A stretch of DNA of 64,000 nucleotides from UBA6168 sp041752395 (lineage in GTDB: Bacteria > Bacteroidota > Bacteroidia > Chitinophagales > Saprospiraceae): assembly GCA_041752395.1 (NCBI GenBank), contig JBGSWN010000224.1, forward strand, positions 1 through 64,000, in the 5' to 3' direction. Position 1 is the first letter of the stretch. Every line of letters begins with the position of its first letter. The notes beneath the pieces are model-generated. The model made no database searches. It saw nothing but the letters and a program-made list of their open reading frames with translations, and was not told the origin of the DNA. The position numbers were made by a program, and so were the translations under genes. Positions 33,320 through 42,422 of this stretch are shown here, one piece after another.

Positions 33320-35671
33320 TCAGAGAATTTGGCGGCGGCGGAGCCAAAGTGCCAATACCGCCAAAACCAACACGCCAATCGCTGCACCAGTCTGCGTGAA
33401 AAACGAGCGCTTGCTATCAATTTTACTGGTCACCAAGTAGGCATTTGCACTGCCGGGCGAGCCCTCGCCGGGCGTAAGTTCCCAGTTGTTCGGATTGCCG
33501 TTATCGAGGGAAGGGAGGAGCAGGTTTAGGGTAAAAAGCGAGTCACTCGGTTGTAGGTCGTAGCCGACGCTGTCCACTGCCGAGTCGTTGTCGGAGAACA
33601 GCTGCACAGTTTCCCGCCGTTTGTTCAGGCCAAAACTCAAGCCGCCAATCACCGTCTGTGCCTTCGGATATTTCTTCAAAAATTTGATGGAGTCTTCGCA
33701 AATAACCACGTACCCCTTCGGTGGCAGGGTGTAGGAGGGAAAACTGAATTCATGCTTATGGTCGGCCAATTTCCAACCCTTTAAGCTCAGGCTCTTGCCA
33801 GAATCATTGAACAGCTCCACCCAATCACCCGTTTGTTTGTCGTTGCAGCTGATTTCGTTGATGACGATTTTACCCATGAGCGGATGCTCGTATTTTTCAA
33901 AAACAGCCCGCAGGTGCCATTCCCTGGCCTCGTTCAACGAAAGAAAAAGCTCGGGTGAATCAGAACTGACTTCCTCGCCCTCCCAGCCCACGAAGCGGTA
34001 GCCAAGGTCGGGCACGGCCCGCAAGCGGATGGGGATTTTTTCAAAGTACTGCCCACTAAAAGTATCTCGAAAATCAACCGTCTCGTTGATGACGACCTTG
34101 CCACCTTTGGCAATGTCCAGCGACACATTGCGAAGCTCGCCCGTATTGAATTTTTCCATCAAAAAACGGCGCATGTAGGCTGGGCGTTCTTTGGCAAAAA
34201 TGCGCAGCACTCTCACCTCGGCCAGCCAAGTGCTTTCCTTCAGCCGCCAACGTTCGAGGTGGCGGGGCATTTCCGGCTTTAGTCTCCCGTAAAATTCTTC
34301 GATGTCGGCCAGCACTTCCTCGGGTGCGAAGCAATCATTTAGGCGGTCGGCGAAGCGGTTGATGAACTGGTTTCGGAATGAATTGTTTTCGAGCAGCTTG
34401 CGCAAAATGAAGGTACTCCAAGGCGGGTTCGGCCAATCGGGGCCGTTGGACTCGGTGTGAAAGGCGAGGCTATTGTTGCGGTACGCCTTCGGGTCGTTGA
34501 GGCCAAAGCCCCAGTCGGTGTCGTAAAGAATCCAGCGCCAGCGGCCATTTGGCGTTTGTGGCCGCCAGTATTTGATGTTGCCGCCAGCATCTTGGTTGTC
34601 GAAAAAAATCTGCGCAACCTGGTAGTCGAGGAAATTGTTGATATCCATTTGCGAAGCAACGTAGGCAAAATTTGCATCGCTGGCGAGGCTGTTTTTTTCC
34701 AAAAAACGGATGAGCCGCTGGTAGTGCTTCGTGGAGCCGCTGCGCTTCGTCAGCTTATGTTCGATGAGGTCAATGCTGTCCGCATCCACATTGAAATGGC
34801 TGGCGATGAAATAGCGGTTTACCTTCTCCCGCATGTTGTAGATACCCCAATATTTGCCGTTGATGTAAACATGGGCGGGACGGTAATCTTGCAATTCGAG
34901 GTCCCAATGCCGCACGAGGTGAGTCATCAGGGCATCCCGGAAATGGGTTTTTCCGAAGTCGCTCCCGCTGTTGCGCAGCACAAGGTATTTGAATTTTTTA
35001 AGGCCGCTTTTACCAAAAATAGGGTAGCGGAATCGGTTGTCGCCGTAGCGGCTGCGGGCCACGATTGCCAAGGATTTCTGGGGAAAAAGGCGGCTCATGC
35101 CTCCGAAGAGTCGCAGCCCGATTTGGTCGTGAAGTTTGAGTTTGCCGTCCGATTCGAAGAATTCGAAATTGGCGGTCACCTCCCGGCGGCTCCAGAAATT
35201 GGCGCCGGGCATCATCCACAGCGAGTCGGCGGCGTTGGTGCCCTTCACGAACAAACCCCGCTCTGGGTCGAACAGCACGGAGGAGGAAATGGAAAGCGAA
35301 ATGACGGGCAGGGTGGTTTCCGGTTCGTTGACGAAATAGGTGCTGGAAGCAACTTGGCTTTTTTCGCCTTTCATTACTGCGATGGCACGAACTACGGTCG
35401 TTCTTTTGATGGGAATCGGAGCAGTGAAACGCTTGGAATTGGTGGTGGGGCGTGAGCCATCGGTGGTGTAGTAAACAGCGGCACCCGGTGCGAGCAACTG
35501 TACCTCGGTCGCGTCGGTGAAAAAGCCACCTTCGGGCACAAATTCCAATGAAAGCGGGGGTGGGGTATAGGCAGTATTGTTCGCTGTGTTTTGACAAAAA
35601 ACAACGACGCCCATGAGTAGGAACAGGGCTAGGCTGGATAAAAATTTTGGCAAGAACAAGGGCTTGCGCAT
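33320..35671 (-). CDS. Secreted CotH-kinase-family protein with lamin-tail domain
   Basis: 783 residues. Signal peptide (SSLALFLLMGVVVFCQN); a chitobiase/hexosaminidase C-terminal-type domain near 40-115 (VYYTTDGSRPTTNSK); CotH kinase domain ~130-510 (QKSLAIVARSRYGDNRF, LVLRNSGSDFGKTHFRD, VYINGKYWGIYNMREKVN, and the catalytic-type segment WRWILYDTDWGFGLND); a Bacterial-repeat-like domain (~570-615, GYRFVGWEGE); an LTD/lamin-tail domain (~625-750, IVINEISCND... DWVELFNDSG); and a C-terminal hydrophobic helix with Arg cluster (VLVLAVLALWLRRRQ). The end is a membrane anchor-like tail, not a T9SS sorting domain. CotH-type kinases phosphorylate secreted proteins; the substrate here is unknown. Confidence 0.87.
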   Translation of the reverse strand: MRKPLFLPKFLSSLALFLLMGVVVFCQNTANNTAYTPPPLSLEFVPEGGFFTDATEVQLLAPGAAVYYTTDGSRPTTNSKRFTAPIPIKRTTVVRAIAVMKGEKSQVASSTYFVNEPETTLPVISLSISSSVLFDPERGLFVKGTNAADSLWMMPGANFWSRREVTANFEFFESDGKLKLHDQIGLRLFGGMSRLFPQKSLAIVARSRYGDNRFRYPIFGKSGLKKFKYLVLRNSGSDFGKTHFRDALMTHLVRHWDLELQDYRPAHVYINGKYWGIYNMREKVNRYFIASHFNVDADSIDLIEHKLTKRSGSTKHYQRLIRFLEKNSLASDANFAYVASQMDINNFLDYQVAQIFFDNQDAGGNIKYWRPQTPNGRWRWILYDTDWGFGLNDPKAYRNNSLAFHTESNGPDWPNPPWSTFILRKLLENNSFRNQFINRFADRLNDCFAPEEVLADIEEFYGRLKPEMPRHLERWRLKESTWLAEVRVLRIFAKERPAYMRRFLMEKFNTGELRNVSLDIAKGGKVVINETVDFRDTFSGQYFEKIPIRLRAVPDLGYRFVGWEGEEVSSDSPELFLSLNEAREWHLRAVFEKYEHPLMGKIVINEISCNDKQTGDWVELFNDSGKSLSLKGWKLADHKHEFSFPSYTLPPKGYVVICEDSIKFLKKYPKAQTVIGGLSFGLNKRRETVQLFSDNDSAVDSVGYDLQPSDSLFTLNLLLPSLDNGNPNNWELTPGEGSPGSANAYLVTSKIDSKRSFFTQTGAAIGVLVLAVLALWLRRRQIL

Positions 35672-35874
35672 GGTCGCTCTGCTATTTTTTATTGGACTTT
35701 TTTAACGCAACGCTGCTATTTTCAGCACCAAATATATAGTAGTTTTTCAAAAGCAAGGAATTACTGTCAGAAATACTATAATTTCACAGGGCATGTTGGG
35801 TGGTTGGCGTTTGGGCATATTGGTCAAGCTCCAAAGATAAACACCAATTTGCCCAGCTAACTAATCCGCTTCAA

Positions 35875-36429
35875 ATGTCGAGTCGAATTTGCATTTTCAT
35901 TCTTCGCCTTTTCGGTTGGCGAATCGAGGGCCGATATGCCTCGGAACTACCGAAGGTCATCATCATCGTGGTGCCACACACCTCCAATTGGGACTTCCCA
36001 CTGGGTCTGCTCGTGCGGGTCACGTTGAAGACCAATGTTCGTTTCATCGCGAAAAGCAGTTTGTTCAAGCCGCCGTTTGGCTGGTTGTTCCACTGGCTTG
36101 GAGGGTACCCGGTGGAGCAGAACCGGCGCACCAATTTTGTGCAAATGATGACGGAGATTTACCAGAAAGAACCAAAGTTTCACACGGTGATTGCGCCGGA
36201 AGGCACCCGCAGTCGAGTGGAAAAACTGAAGACTGGGTTTTATCATATCGCCTTGGGCGGCGGGGCCGCCATCGTGATGTGCCGTTTTGATTGGGGTCGG
36301 AAGGTGGTTGAGTTCAGGGAGCCTTTTTTCCCGACGGGAGACATGGAGGCCGATTTTAAGGTGATTGACGATTACTTTCGAGGCGTCCGGGGCAAAAACC
36401 CTTCGCAAGGATATTTGTATGAAGGCTGA
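35875..36429 (+). CDS. plsC: 1-acyl-sn-glycerol-3-phosphate acyltransferase family protein
   Basis: 184 residues, probably membrane-associated. The acyltransferase motifs are HTSNWDFP (HxxxxD catalytic motif), KSSLFKPPFGWLF (block II) and APEGTRSRVEKLKTGFYHIA (block III, EGTRS). The protein is short and lacks strong N-terminal membrane helices, like one subgroup of Bacteroidota PlsC homologues; it may acylate lysophosphatidate or other lipids. ATG 35875 was chosen because the upstream 25 codons (from 35800) are not conserved-looking and the protein starts well at SSRICIFILRLFGWRI. It is divergent from the CotH gene. Confidence 0.85.
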   Translation: MSSRICIFILRLFGWRIEGRYASELPKVIIIVVPHTSNWDFPLGLLVRVTLKTNVRFIAKSSLFKPPFGWLFHWLGGYPVEQNRRTNFVQMMTEIYQKEPKFHTVIAPEGTRSRVEKLKTGFYHIALGGGAAIVMCRFDWGRKVVEFREPFFPTGDMEADFKVIDDYFRGVRGKNPSQGYLYEG

Positions 36430-36528
36430 CGAACCAAGCAGATTTAGCGCTTTACAAAAAATCTTTGGCCGATTTTTTTCATCTTCGCAATTATTCACCT
36501 TAATTTTTTTACCAATATCACATTGCTT

Positions 36529-37365
36529 ATGAAATTCAAAAACATCTACACAGTAGCAGGCATCCTTGGGCTTTTCATCTTGCTCCAAAGCAAGAAGGAC
36601 GGACCTGCCACCCAGCTAAACCTACCGGTGACGGGCGCTCCAAGTGAGGGTACTTGCGCCAATTCTGGCTGCCATGTTTCAGGCTCGTTCAACCCCACGC
36701 TTTCAATGTCGCTCTTCGACAACGGGAACCTGACCATCAAGTATGACCCTGGCAAAACCTACACTTTGAAAATCACCAATAGCCCCATCAGCGGATCGCC
36801 ATCCGTGTACGGTTTTCAGGCTGTTTCGCTTTCGGCTACAAACGTGCAGGCTGGGGATTGGGGCACTAGCCCTGCAGGTATGACACAGAAAACAATCGCC
36901 AACAGAAAATACATTGAGCACAGCGAACCCGCCACCAATGGCGTATTCGAGCTGTCTTGGGTAGCACCCGCAGCGGGTACGGGCGATGTCACATTCTACG
37001 CAGCAAGCCTTGCTGGCAACGGCAACAATTCGGTTTCTGGGGACGGCATGGTGAAAAACACCCTCGTAATTCAGGAAAATGGCACCAGTAGCACGGATGA
37101 GGCATCGCAGGACATTGCTTCCCTCGAAGTAATGCCCAACCCAGTGGCGGATATGCTGAACCTCCGCATCACGAGCCGACTGGCCGGGGCGCACAAAATC
37201 CAAATCTACAGCGCTACTGGAGCAATACTGAAAACGATGCCTGTGAATGTGCAAGTAGGCCAAACTACTACTAGCGTACCTGTGGACGAGCTAGCGCCGG
37301 GGCTTTACCTCGTGCAGCTTTGCGGCGAAGGGCACATGACCGCCGTGCAGATGCTGAAAAACTGA
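36529..37365 (+). CDS. T9SS-sorted secreted protein with reelin-like/choice-of-anchor V domain
   Basis: 278 residues. N-terminal signal-like helix (YTVAGILGLFILLQ), then GAPSEGTCANSGCHVSG, a Cys/His motif common in choice-of-anchor V proteins that could bind heme (CH) or form a disulfide. A beta-sandwich follows, with FQAVSLSATN, RKYIEHSEPATNGVFELSWVAP and GTGDVTFYAASLAGNG. The final ~80 residues are a type A T9SS sorting domain (LEVMPNPVADMLNLRI... ATGAILKT... LAPGLYLVQL), directing export to the surface. TTG 36523 is two codons upstream; ATG 36529 is preferred. A strong terminator follows. Confidence 0.85.
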   Translation: MKFKNIYTVAGILGLFILLQSKKDGPATQLNLPVTGAPSEGTCANSGCHVSGSFNPTLSMSLFDNGNLTIKYDPGKTYTLKITNSPISGSPSVYGFQAVSLSATNVQAGDWGTSPAGMTQKTIANRKYIEHSEPATNGVFELSWVAPAAGTGDVTFYAASLAGNGNNSVSGDGMVKNTLVIQENGTSSTDEASQDIASLEVMPNPVADMLNLRITSRLAGAHKIQIYSATGAILKTMPVNVQVGQTTTSVPVDELAPGLYLVQLCGEGHMTAVQMLKN

Positions 37366-37415
37366 TTTCGAGTTTCGAGGCACGAGTTTTGACTTGAAGT
37401 ACCTGCCACTTTCAA

Positions 37416-37450
37416 AAATCCCGGTGTCTTTCAGGTACCGGGATTTTTTT
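37416..37450 (+). terminator. Rho-independent terminator after the T9SS-sorted protein gene
   Basis: AAATCCCGGT (37416-37425) and ACCGGGATTT (37437-37446) pair perfectly around an 11-nt loop, with seven T in total at the 3' side. Immediately upstream (37366-37398) is TTTCGAGTTTCGAGGCACGAG, half of a word-type repeat resembling the one at 50.8 kb but without an opposite arm. Confidence 0.85.
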
Positions 37451-37565
37451 GCCTCCGGCAATGGGCTCAGTGGCACGGCCATTGCGCCAGCAACAACTTT
37501 TGCAAAAAAAATGCGTTTTCAGCGGTGGGCAAACGCCCATTTTCACGTACCAAAAAATAGACTTC

Positions 37566-39371
37566 ATGCGGTTTTTTGTCCTCTTCGCAACTTTCGTGCT
37601 CTTGCCCCTGCTCGCTTCCGCCCAGGATTCCAAACTTGCGCAACAATACTATCAGGATGGTGAGTTTGAAAAAGCAGCCGTGCTCTACGAGAAGTTGTAC
37701 GTCCAAAACAACAAGAATGACTTCTATTTCGACCGCCACATCGAGTGCCAGTTGGCTTCGAAAAAATTTGACGAAGTAGAAACCACTTTGAAAAAAGAAC
37801 TCAAAGAAACCCCAGACAATATTAGGTTGTACGTCATTTACGGCAACCTTTACGAGCGGCAATTTCAGGAGGACAAGGCAAAGGAGCAGTACGATAAAGC
37901 CATCAAAAAAATGCCTGCCGACCAGTACCAAATCACGAGGCTGGCGGGCGCTTTTTCCAACCTGAGCAAGTACGACGAAGCCATCAAAACTTACGAGACG
38001 GGCGGCCAACTGCTCAAGGACAAAGAGATTTTTTCCTTCAACCTCGCCGAACTTTACCGCCGCAAGGGCGACGTGCCGAAGATGATGGAGAACTATTTGA
38101 ACAGCATCGTGTCGTACCCTGAGCGGCTCAACACCGTGCAGAGCCAGCTCCAACGCTACGTGACCACCCCTGAAGATTACACCGAACTGCAAACGCAACT
38201 CTACGACCGCATCCAAAAAAATCCCAATGCCTACCATTTCACGGAGCTGCTCCAGTGGGTTTTTGTGCAAACAAAAGACTACAAAAATGCCCTGCGCCAA
38301 GCCAAGGCTCTCGACCGCAGGCTGAACGAAAACGGCGCTAGGATTTACCAACTTGCCGTCACGGCGTTCAACGACAAGGACTACGATGCGGCCATTGCCT
38401 CCTACGATTATATCGTGAATGACCTCGGCTACACCTCATCATTTTACGTGGATTCCAAGCGGGAATCACTGCGCTCACGCCGTCTGAAACTGGTGGAAGG
38501 GTACAGTTACTCCGAGGCAGAACTGCGGGAAGTGGAAAAGGCTTACGAGACCTTCCTGAACGAATCGGGTAGGAACAAGACCACGGCCTCCATCATCGCC
38601 GAGCTGGCCGATTTGGAGGCATTTTACCTCAACGACCTCGACAAGGCCATCGCACTTTTGAGCGAAATGATTGCTTACCCTGGTATTGATGCACGGATTC
38701 AAGCACAAGGCAAGCTGAGCCTTGGCGATTTCTATTTGATGAAAGATGAAATCTGGGAGTCCACCCTGCTGTACTCGCAAGTGGACAAGGATTTCAATGA
38801 AGACCAACTCGGCCACGAGGCCCGCTTCCGCAACGCCAAACTTTCTTACTACAACGGCGACTTTCAGTGGGCGCAGGCGCAATTCGATGTGTTGAAATCG
38901 TCCACCTCAAAGCTCATCGCTAACGACGCCCTCGACCTCTCGGTGTTCATCATGGACAACCTTGGGCTGGACACCACCGACACGGCGCTGCGACTCTACG
39001 CCGAGGCGGATTTGCTCACTTTCCAGAACCGTTTCCAGGATGCCTTCGGAAAATTAGACTCGCTCATCACTGCTTTTCCAGAGCACTCACTGGACGATGA
39101 CGTGCTTTACGCAAGGGCAAAAATCTATTCCAAACAGCGGAAATTCACGGAGGCAGTAGCGCTGTACCAGCAAATTGTGGAGAAATATCCTGAGGAAATC
39201 AGGGCGGACAATGCCCTTTTTGAAATGGCCGAACTCTACGAAACCCAACTCAACGACTCGGCCAAGGCGATGGAACTCTACGAAAAAATCTTCCTCGACT
39301 ACTCCGGCAGCACGTTCAGCATCGAGGCCCGCAAGCGGTTTCGGCGGCTGCGGGGGGATAATCTGAACTAA
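37566..39371 (+). CDS. Exported tetratricopeptide-repeat protein
   Basis: 601 residues from ATG 37566, with a signal peptide (RFFVLFATFVLLPLLASAQ). The whole mature part is made of TPR-like helix pairs, for example LAQQYYQDGEFEKAAVLYEKLY, LYERQFQEDKAKEQYDKAI and ARAKIYSKQRKFTEAVALYQQI, and it ends with a YfiO/CDC27-type segment (EMAELYETQLNDSAKAMELY). Such proteins act as periplasmic or outer-membrane-associated scaffolds; no specific partner is evident. The upstream ATG (37449) lies in the terminator region and is rejected. A MITE-like inverted repeat begins at the stop codon. Confidence 0.85.
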   Translation: MRFFVLFATFVLLPLLASAQDSKLAQQYYQDGEFEKAAVLYEKLYVQNNKNDFYFDRHIECQLASKKFDEVETTLKKELKETPDNIRLYVIYGNLYERQFQEDKAKEQYDKAIKKMPADQYQITRLAGAFSNLSKYDEAIKTYETGGQLLKDKEIFSFNLAELYRRKGDVPKMMENYLNSIVSYPERLNTVQSQLQRYVTTPEDYTELQTQLYDRIQKNPNAYHFTELLQWVFVQTKDYKNALRQAKALDRRLNENGARIYQLAVTAFNDKDYDAAIASYDYIVNDLGYTSSFYVDSKRESLRSRRLKLVEGYSYSEAELREVEKAYETFLNESGRNKTTASIIAELADLEAFYLNDLDKAIALLSEMIAYPGIDARIQAQGKLSLGDFYLMKDEIWESTLLYSQVDKDFNEDQLGHEARFRNAKLSYYNGDFQWAQAQFDVLKSSTSKLIANDALDLSVFIMDNLGLDTTDTALRLYAEADLLTFQNRFQDAFGKLDSLITAFPEHSLDDDVLYARAKIYSKQRKFTEAVALYQQIVEKYPEEIRADNALFEMAELYETQLNDSAKAMELYEKIFLDYSGSTFSIEARKRFRRLRGDNLN

Positions 39372-39532
39372 GAGCTTGTTTGGGATTTGGTCACTTGGCT
39401 CAAAACGGCTCTTTTTCGCCACTTTTCCACCTTTTTTCAGTCAAGTAGCCCCACTATTCTCCTTCAAAAAGCTGAAAAATTGACGAAAAATTTCTCGTTT
39501 TTAGCTCAAGCACCAAATCCCAAACAAGCTCT
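39371..39532. mobile_element. MITE-like element with 21-bp perfect terminal inverted repeats
   Basis: A 162-bp segment between two convergent genes whose ends are exact inverted copies: AGAGCTTGTTTGGGATTTGG plus T at the left, and its complement ending at 39532. Imperfect pairing continues inwards (CTTGGCTC with GAGC-like words), so the whole unit folds as one long hairpin. It has no coding capacity. The ends resemble those of IS5-type elements as I know them (GAG--TGTTTG), so it may be a non-autonomous derivative. The sequence next to both ends (CTAA / CTAG-like) could be a degenerate target duplication. It overlaps the last base of the TPR stop codon. Confidence 0.6.
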
Positions 39533-40397
39533 AGGCAGACATTTTGCCCAGCTCATTTGGCAGGTTTACTTCTTTCAGAATATTGGCAAAAATAGTCGCT
39601 GTGCTCACGTCTTCTTCGTCTTCAAGGGGGTCATCTTTCACCCGTAGTTTTGGGTTGCTCGTTTCAAACTCCGCCTCGTCATACTCAAACAAAGTCCATC
39701 GGCTGAAGGCATATTCCAGCGCCGTCAGGTTTTCCACCCAATCGCCAGAATTCATGTAGCAGACATTGCCGACATTCCGCATCTGTGGCATGTGGATATG
39801 GCCGCAAACCACGTAGTCGTAGCCCTGCTCGCCTGCTAGCCGGATGGCCGTTTCCTCAAAATCACTGACGAATTTCACGGCTTCCTTCACCCGGTTTTTT
39901 ACCCTGCCCGCAAACGACATCCTCGGCTTGCCGAGCCTTGCCCGAATGGAATTGATGAAGCGGTTGAGGCGAATGAGCCAATCGTAGCCCTGACCGCCCA
40001 GCCTTGCTATCAGTGGTGAATATTGGATAAAAAGGTCGAAAACATCGCCGTGGAAAATCCAGACTTTTTGGCCGTTGAGTTGGAGCACCAGCTTGTCCCG
40101 CAGGTGGATATTGCCCATCGAGAAATCGGAGAAGCGGCGGAGGGAATCGTCGTGGTTGCCGGTCACGTAATAAACCTTTGTGCCGTTGCCAGCCATCTTC
40201 ATCACCCGCTGGATGACCTGCACGTGCTCCTTCGGAAAATAGCGCTTGTTGAACTGCCAGATGTCGATAAAATCGCCGTTGAGCACCAGCACTTTGGGCT
40301 TGATGCTTTTCAGGTAATTGAGCAGTTCTTTGGCGTGGCAGCCATAAGTGCCTAGGTGTACGTCAGAAATGACGGCGATATCCAACTCTCTTTTCAT
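39531..40397 (-). CDS. Metallophosphoesterase, LpxH-like UDP-2,3-diacylglucosamine hydrolase candidate
   Basis: 288 residues, cytoplasmic or peripheral. Calcineurin-type metal motifs in order: ISDVHLG, LNGDFIDIW, TGNHDD, a His near HGDVFD, and GHIHMPQ. The overall form (SDVHLGTYGC at the start, then FHGDVFDLF) matches the LpxH-like group of Bacteroidota thought to act in lipid A synthesis. The C-terminal ~40 residues are acidic and probably flexible. The stop codon lies in the right inverted repeat of the MITE-like element, so the element's insertion may have shaped the C-terminus. Confidence 0.82.
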   Translation of the reverse strand: MKRELDIAVISDVHLGTYGCHAKELLNYLKSIKPKVLVLNGDFIDIWQFNKRYFPKEHVQVIQRVMKMAGNGTKVYYVTGNHDDSLRRFSDFSMGNIHLRDKLVLQLNGQKVWIFHGDVFDLFIQYSPLIARLGGQGYDWLIRLNRFINSIRARLGKPRMSFAGRVKNRVKEAVKFVSDFEETAIRLAGEQGYDYVVCGHIHMPQMRNVGNVCYMNSGDWVENLTALEYAFSRWTLFEYDEAEFETSNPKLRVKDDPLEDEEDVSTATIFANILKEVNLPNELGKMSA

Positions 40398-40517
40398 GAA
40401 AATGCAATTTGTTCGGGTTTAGAACAATTGCACGCAAAGTTGGAGCGGCCGTGTAAACTACCTGTAAACGAGTGATTATCAAATAATTAAAAAGCTAAAA
40501 TATGCACAGCTGAAAAT

Positions 40518-42113
40518 TTACTGCTTGACAAACTGAGCTGCCGTTTCAAACTTTTCGTTCCGAATTTCGACAAAATAAACGCCGCTCGGCCACTGGGCTA
40601 TTTCGTAGGTCAGTTCATATTCGCCCAGTTCTATTTTCCTTTTTTCTTGTAAAATGGCCTTGCCCGTCGAGTCCTTGAAAATCAACTGCACCTCATCGTC
40701 CACGGGTATCGAAAAACTGACGGTGAGCTGCTCTTGGGCCGGGTTCGGGAACAGCTTCAAGCCAAAATACTGCTCGCCTTTTATCTCCACAGCTTGGGTG
40801 GATTGTTTGTTCAAAACCACCTTGTACACCTTACCCGAAGCGGCGCTCAGGGTTCCATCGTCAATGAAAAGGATATTGGGTAGGGTACTTTCGATACCGC
40901 CCACCACATAGCCAATCAGGGTGTTTTCGTTGGGCAATGCGTCCAAATTGGCGATTTCGTTCTGCACCATGGGCAGGTTGGCTGCGGGCAAAAATGTTGC
41001 GCCAGCACCCAGCAGGGCAGGCATATCCCCCAGTTTCAGTTCCGTCATGGAGCCGTCCGCCCGGCGGGTCACGAGGCTGATTGTCTTCACAAAAGGAACG
41101 TTGGGGTCGTCTTTCAGTACCCCAGCTGCATCCAGATAGTAGCGGCTGATGCCACCGAAGAACAGGGTGTGCATTTCATTTTGCGAAGCAGAAAAAAGTC
41201 CAGCATGCGCCGTGTGGTACTGGTTTAGGTATTGATTGAAATTGTTGTTGACGGTGTAGCCGCTGGGGGTCACGTCCACGGTGTTGAGCCAAGGCAGGTC
41301 TTGGTTGTACTGAAAAACACCGCTGAAAGCCGTGAAGCCTTGACTGCCGTTGGGGAAAATTTGCGGCGCCAAATTGTAGTCCCGGCGGTGCAGGTTGACG
41401 GTGTCAATGGTTTCGGTGTAATTGTCCACCGCAAGCGCCGAGCCATCGTCCTCAATGGTGAACTGCTTGATGGCGTTCGAGTATTTTTGGTAAAAACCGG
41501 GGCCATGGTCTGGGCCTTGCGGGTTGTAGCGGCCTTGAAAAATTTGGCCACCCACGAGGTAAAACTCGTCGTCAAGCAGGCCGAGGTAGCCGCCCGTTAC
41601 CCGCAGCCGCTCATCGGTGAGCTGCCGAAAGTAGGGCGTTACTGGTGAATCAGCTACGACTGCTGCCACCAGTCCCTGTAGGTCAACCGCTGTCAGGTAG
41701 GGATACGTGACCCACTCGTTTACCGAAGGGCTGTGACCATAGCCGCCTATGATGTAAAGCGTGTTGCCCCGCTGGGTGTACTCCATGTTGGTGGATTGGA
41801 GCTGTTCCAGCAGGTCGGTGGGCAGGCCTGCCAGTGGTTTTGACCAGACTTGCTTGGTGGCGATGTCCGTCACCCAGATGTTCAGGTTATTGAAATCGGG
41901 GTCGAAGGCGGCGAAGGGTTGGCGCTGGTGCAGGCCGTCCGTGCGGCCACCGATGAAGACCCATTTGCCATCGTAGGTGCCATCCACAAAGGAATGGAGC
42001 GCTGGAAAATTGGGGAATGTTTCTTCGGAAATGGCAATGGAGAAACTGGCATTTTGCGCCAGCATTTTTACCAAAAACAAAATAAGACCTATTGTGAATG
42101 CTGCATTTTTCAT
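40518..42113 (-). CDS. T9SS-sorted kelch-like propeller protein
   Basis: 531 residues with a signal peptide (FTIGLILFLVKMLAQN). Kelch-type blades are visible as YDGKWVFIGGRTDGLHQ, NTLYIIGGYGHSP, DEFYLVGGQIFQGRY and MHTLFFGGISRYY, suggesting a beta-propeller over ~35-430. The last ~80 residues form a type A sorting domain (GLKLFPNPAQEQLTVSF... KDSTGKAIL... WPSGVYFVEI). The protein should therefore be exported through T9SS and attached to or released from the surface. Binding partner unknown. It has its own 100-bp gaps on both sides. Confidence 0.87.
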   Translation of the reverse strand: MKNAAFTIGLILFLVKMLAQNASFSIAISEETFPNFPALHSFVDGTYDGKWVFIGGRTDGLHQRQPFAAFDPDFNNLNIWVTDIATKQVWSKPLAGLPTDLLEQLQSTNMEYTQRGNTLYIIGGYGHSPSVNEWVTYPYLTAVDLQGLVAAVVADSPVTPYFRQLTDERLRVTGGYLGLLDDEFYLVGGQIFQGRYNPQGPDHGPGFYQKYSNAIKQFTIEDDGSALAVDNYTETIDTVNLHRRDYNLAPQIFPNGSQGFTAFSGVFQYNQDLPWLNTVDVTPSGYTVNNNFNQYLNQYHTAHAGLFSASQNEMHTLFFGGISRYYLDAAGVLKDDPNVPFVKTISLVTRRADGSMTELKLGDMPALLGAGATFLPAANLPMVQNEIANLDALPNENTLIGYVVGGIESTLPNILFIDDGTLSAASGKVYKVVLNKQSTQAVEIKGEQYFGLKLFPNPAQEQLTVSFSIPVDDEVQLIFKDSTGKAILQEKRKIELGEYELTYEIAQWPSGVYFVEIRNEKFETAAQFVKQ

Positions 42114-42422
42114 AAAAAAATTGATTGATGCTAAGTCCCGTTTCAGTGGTTCATGAAGGTTTATGATTTCAAGTTTAAGGTTTACTGACGTGAAACTTCG
42201 TTTTCACAGGAGACTCTGCACAATTGAAAATGAGTAGCATTTTAATATAGCTTCTTTGGTACGCAAACCTTTGCAGGAATTATGAAGCAGGCTCTTCCCT
42301 GAAACCAAAAACCAAAAACCTGTGAACCGTCTTTAGGAACTGGCCCAAAAATAAAAACACTGTGTGATGCCGTCGGGGGCAAAAGTCACACAGTGTATTT
42401 TTACGAAGAAAAATGATAAAAA
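42114..42422. other. Gene-free stretch with half word-repeat and a terminator
   Basis: No reading frame. GAAACCAAAAACCAAAAACC at 42301-42320 matches the right arm of the inverted repeat at 2459-2490 almost exactly, but no G/T-rich partner arm is near. The desaturase terminator is at 42352-42402. The part next to 42113 must hold the promoter of the kelch-like protein gene; no clear boxes were found. Confidence 0.45.
42352..42402 (-). terminator. Terminator of the desaturase gene
   Basis: ACACTGTGTGA (42357-42367) and TCACACAGTGT (42386-42396) pair perfectly over 11 bp. Read on the minus strand, the stem ends in TTTTTATTTT. It is 27 nt beyond the stop codon of the minus-strand desaturase gene. 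A T-run on the plus side too (ATTTTT) would let it work in both directions. Confidence 0.8.

Noticed and set aside
34457..35455. 332-codon plus-strand frame
   Set aside because: Exact antisense of the CotH-type gene, which has strong domain evidence.
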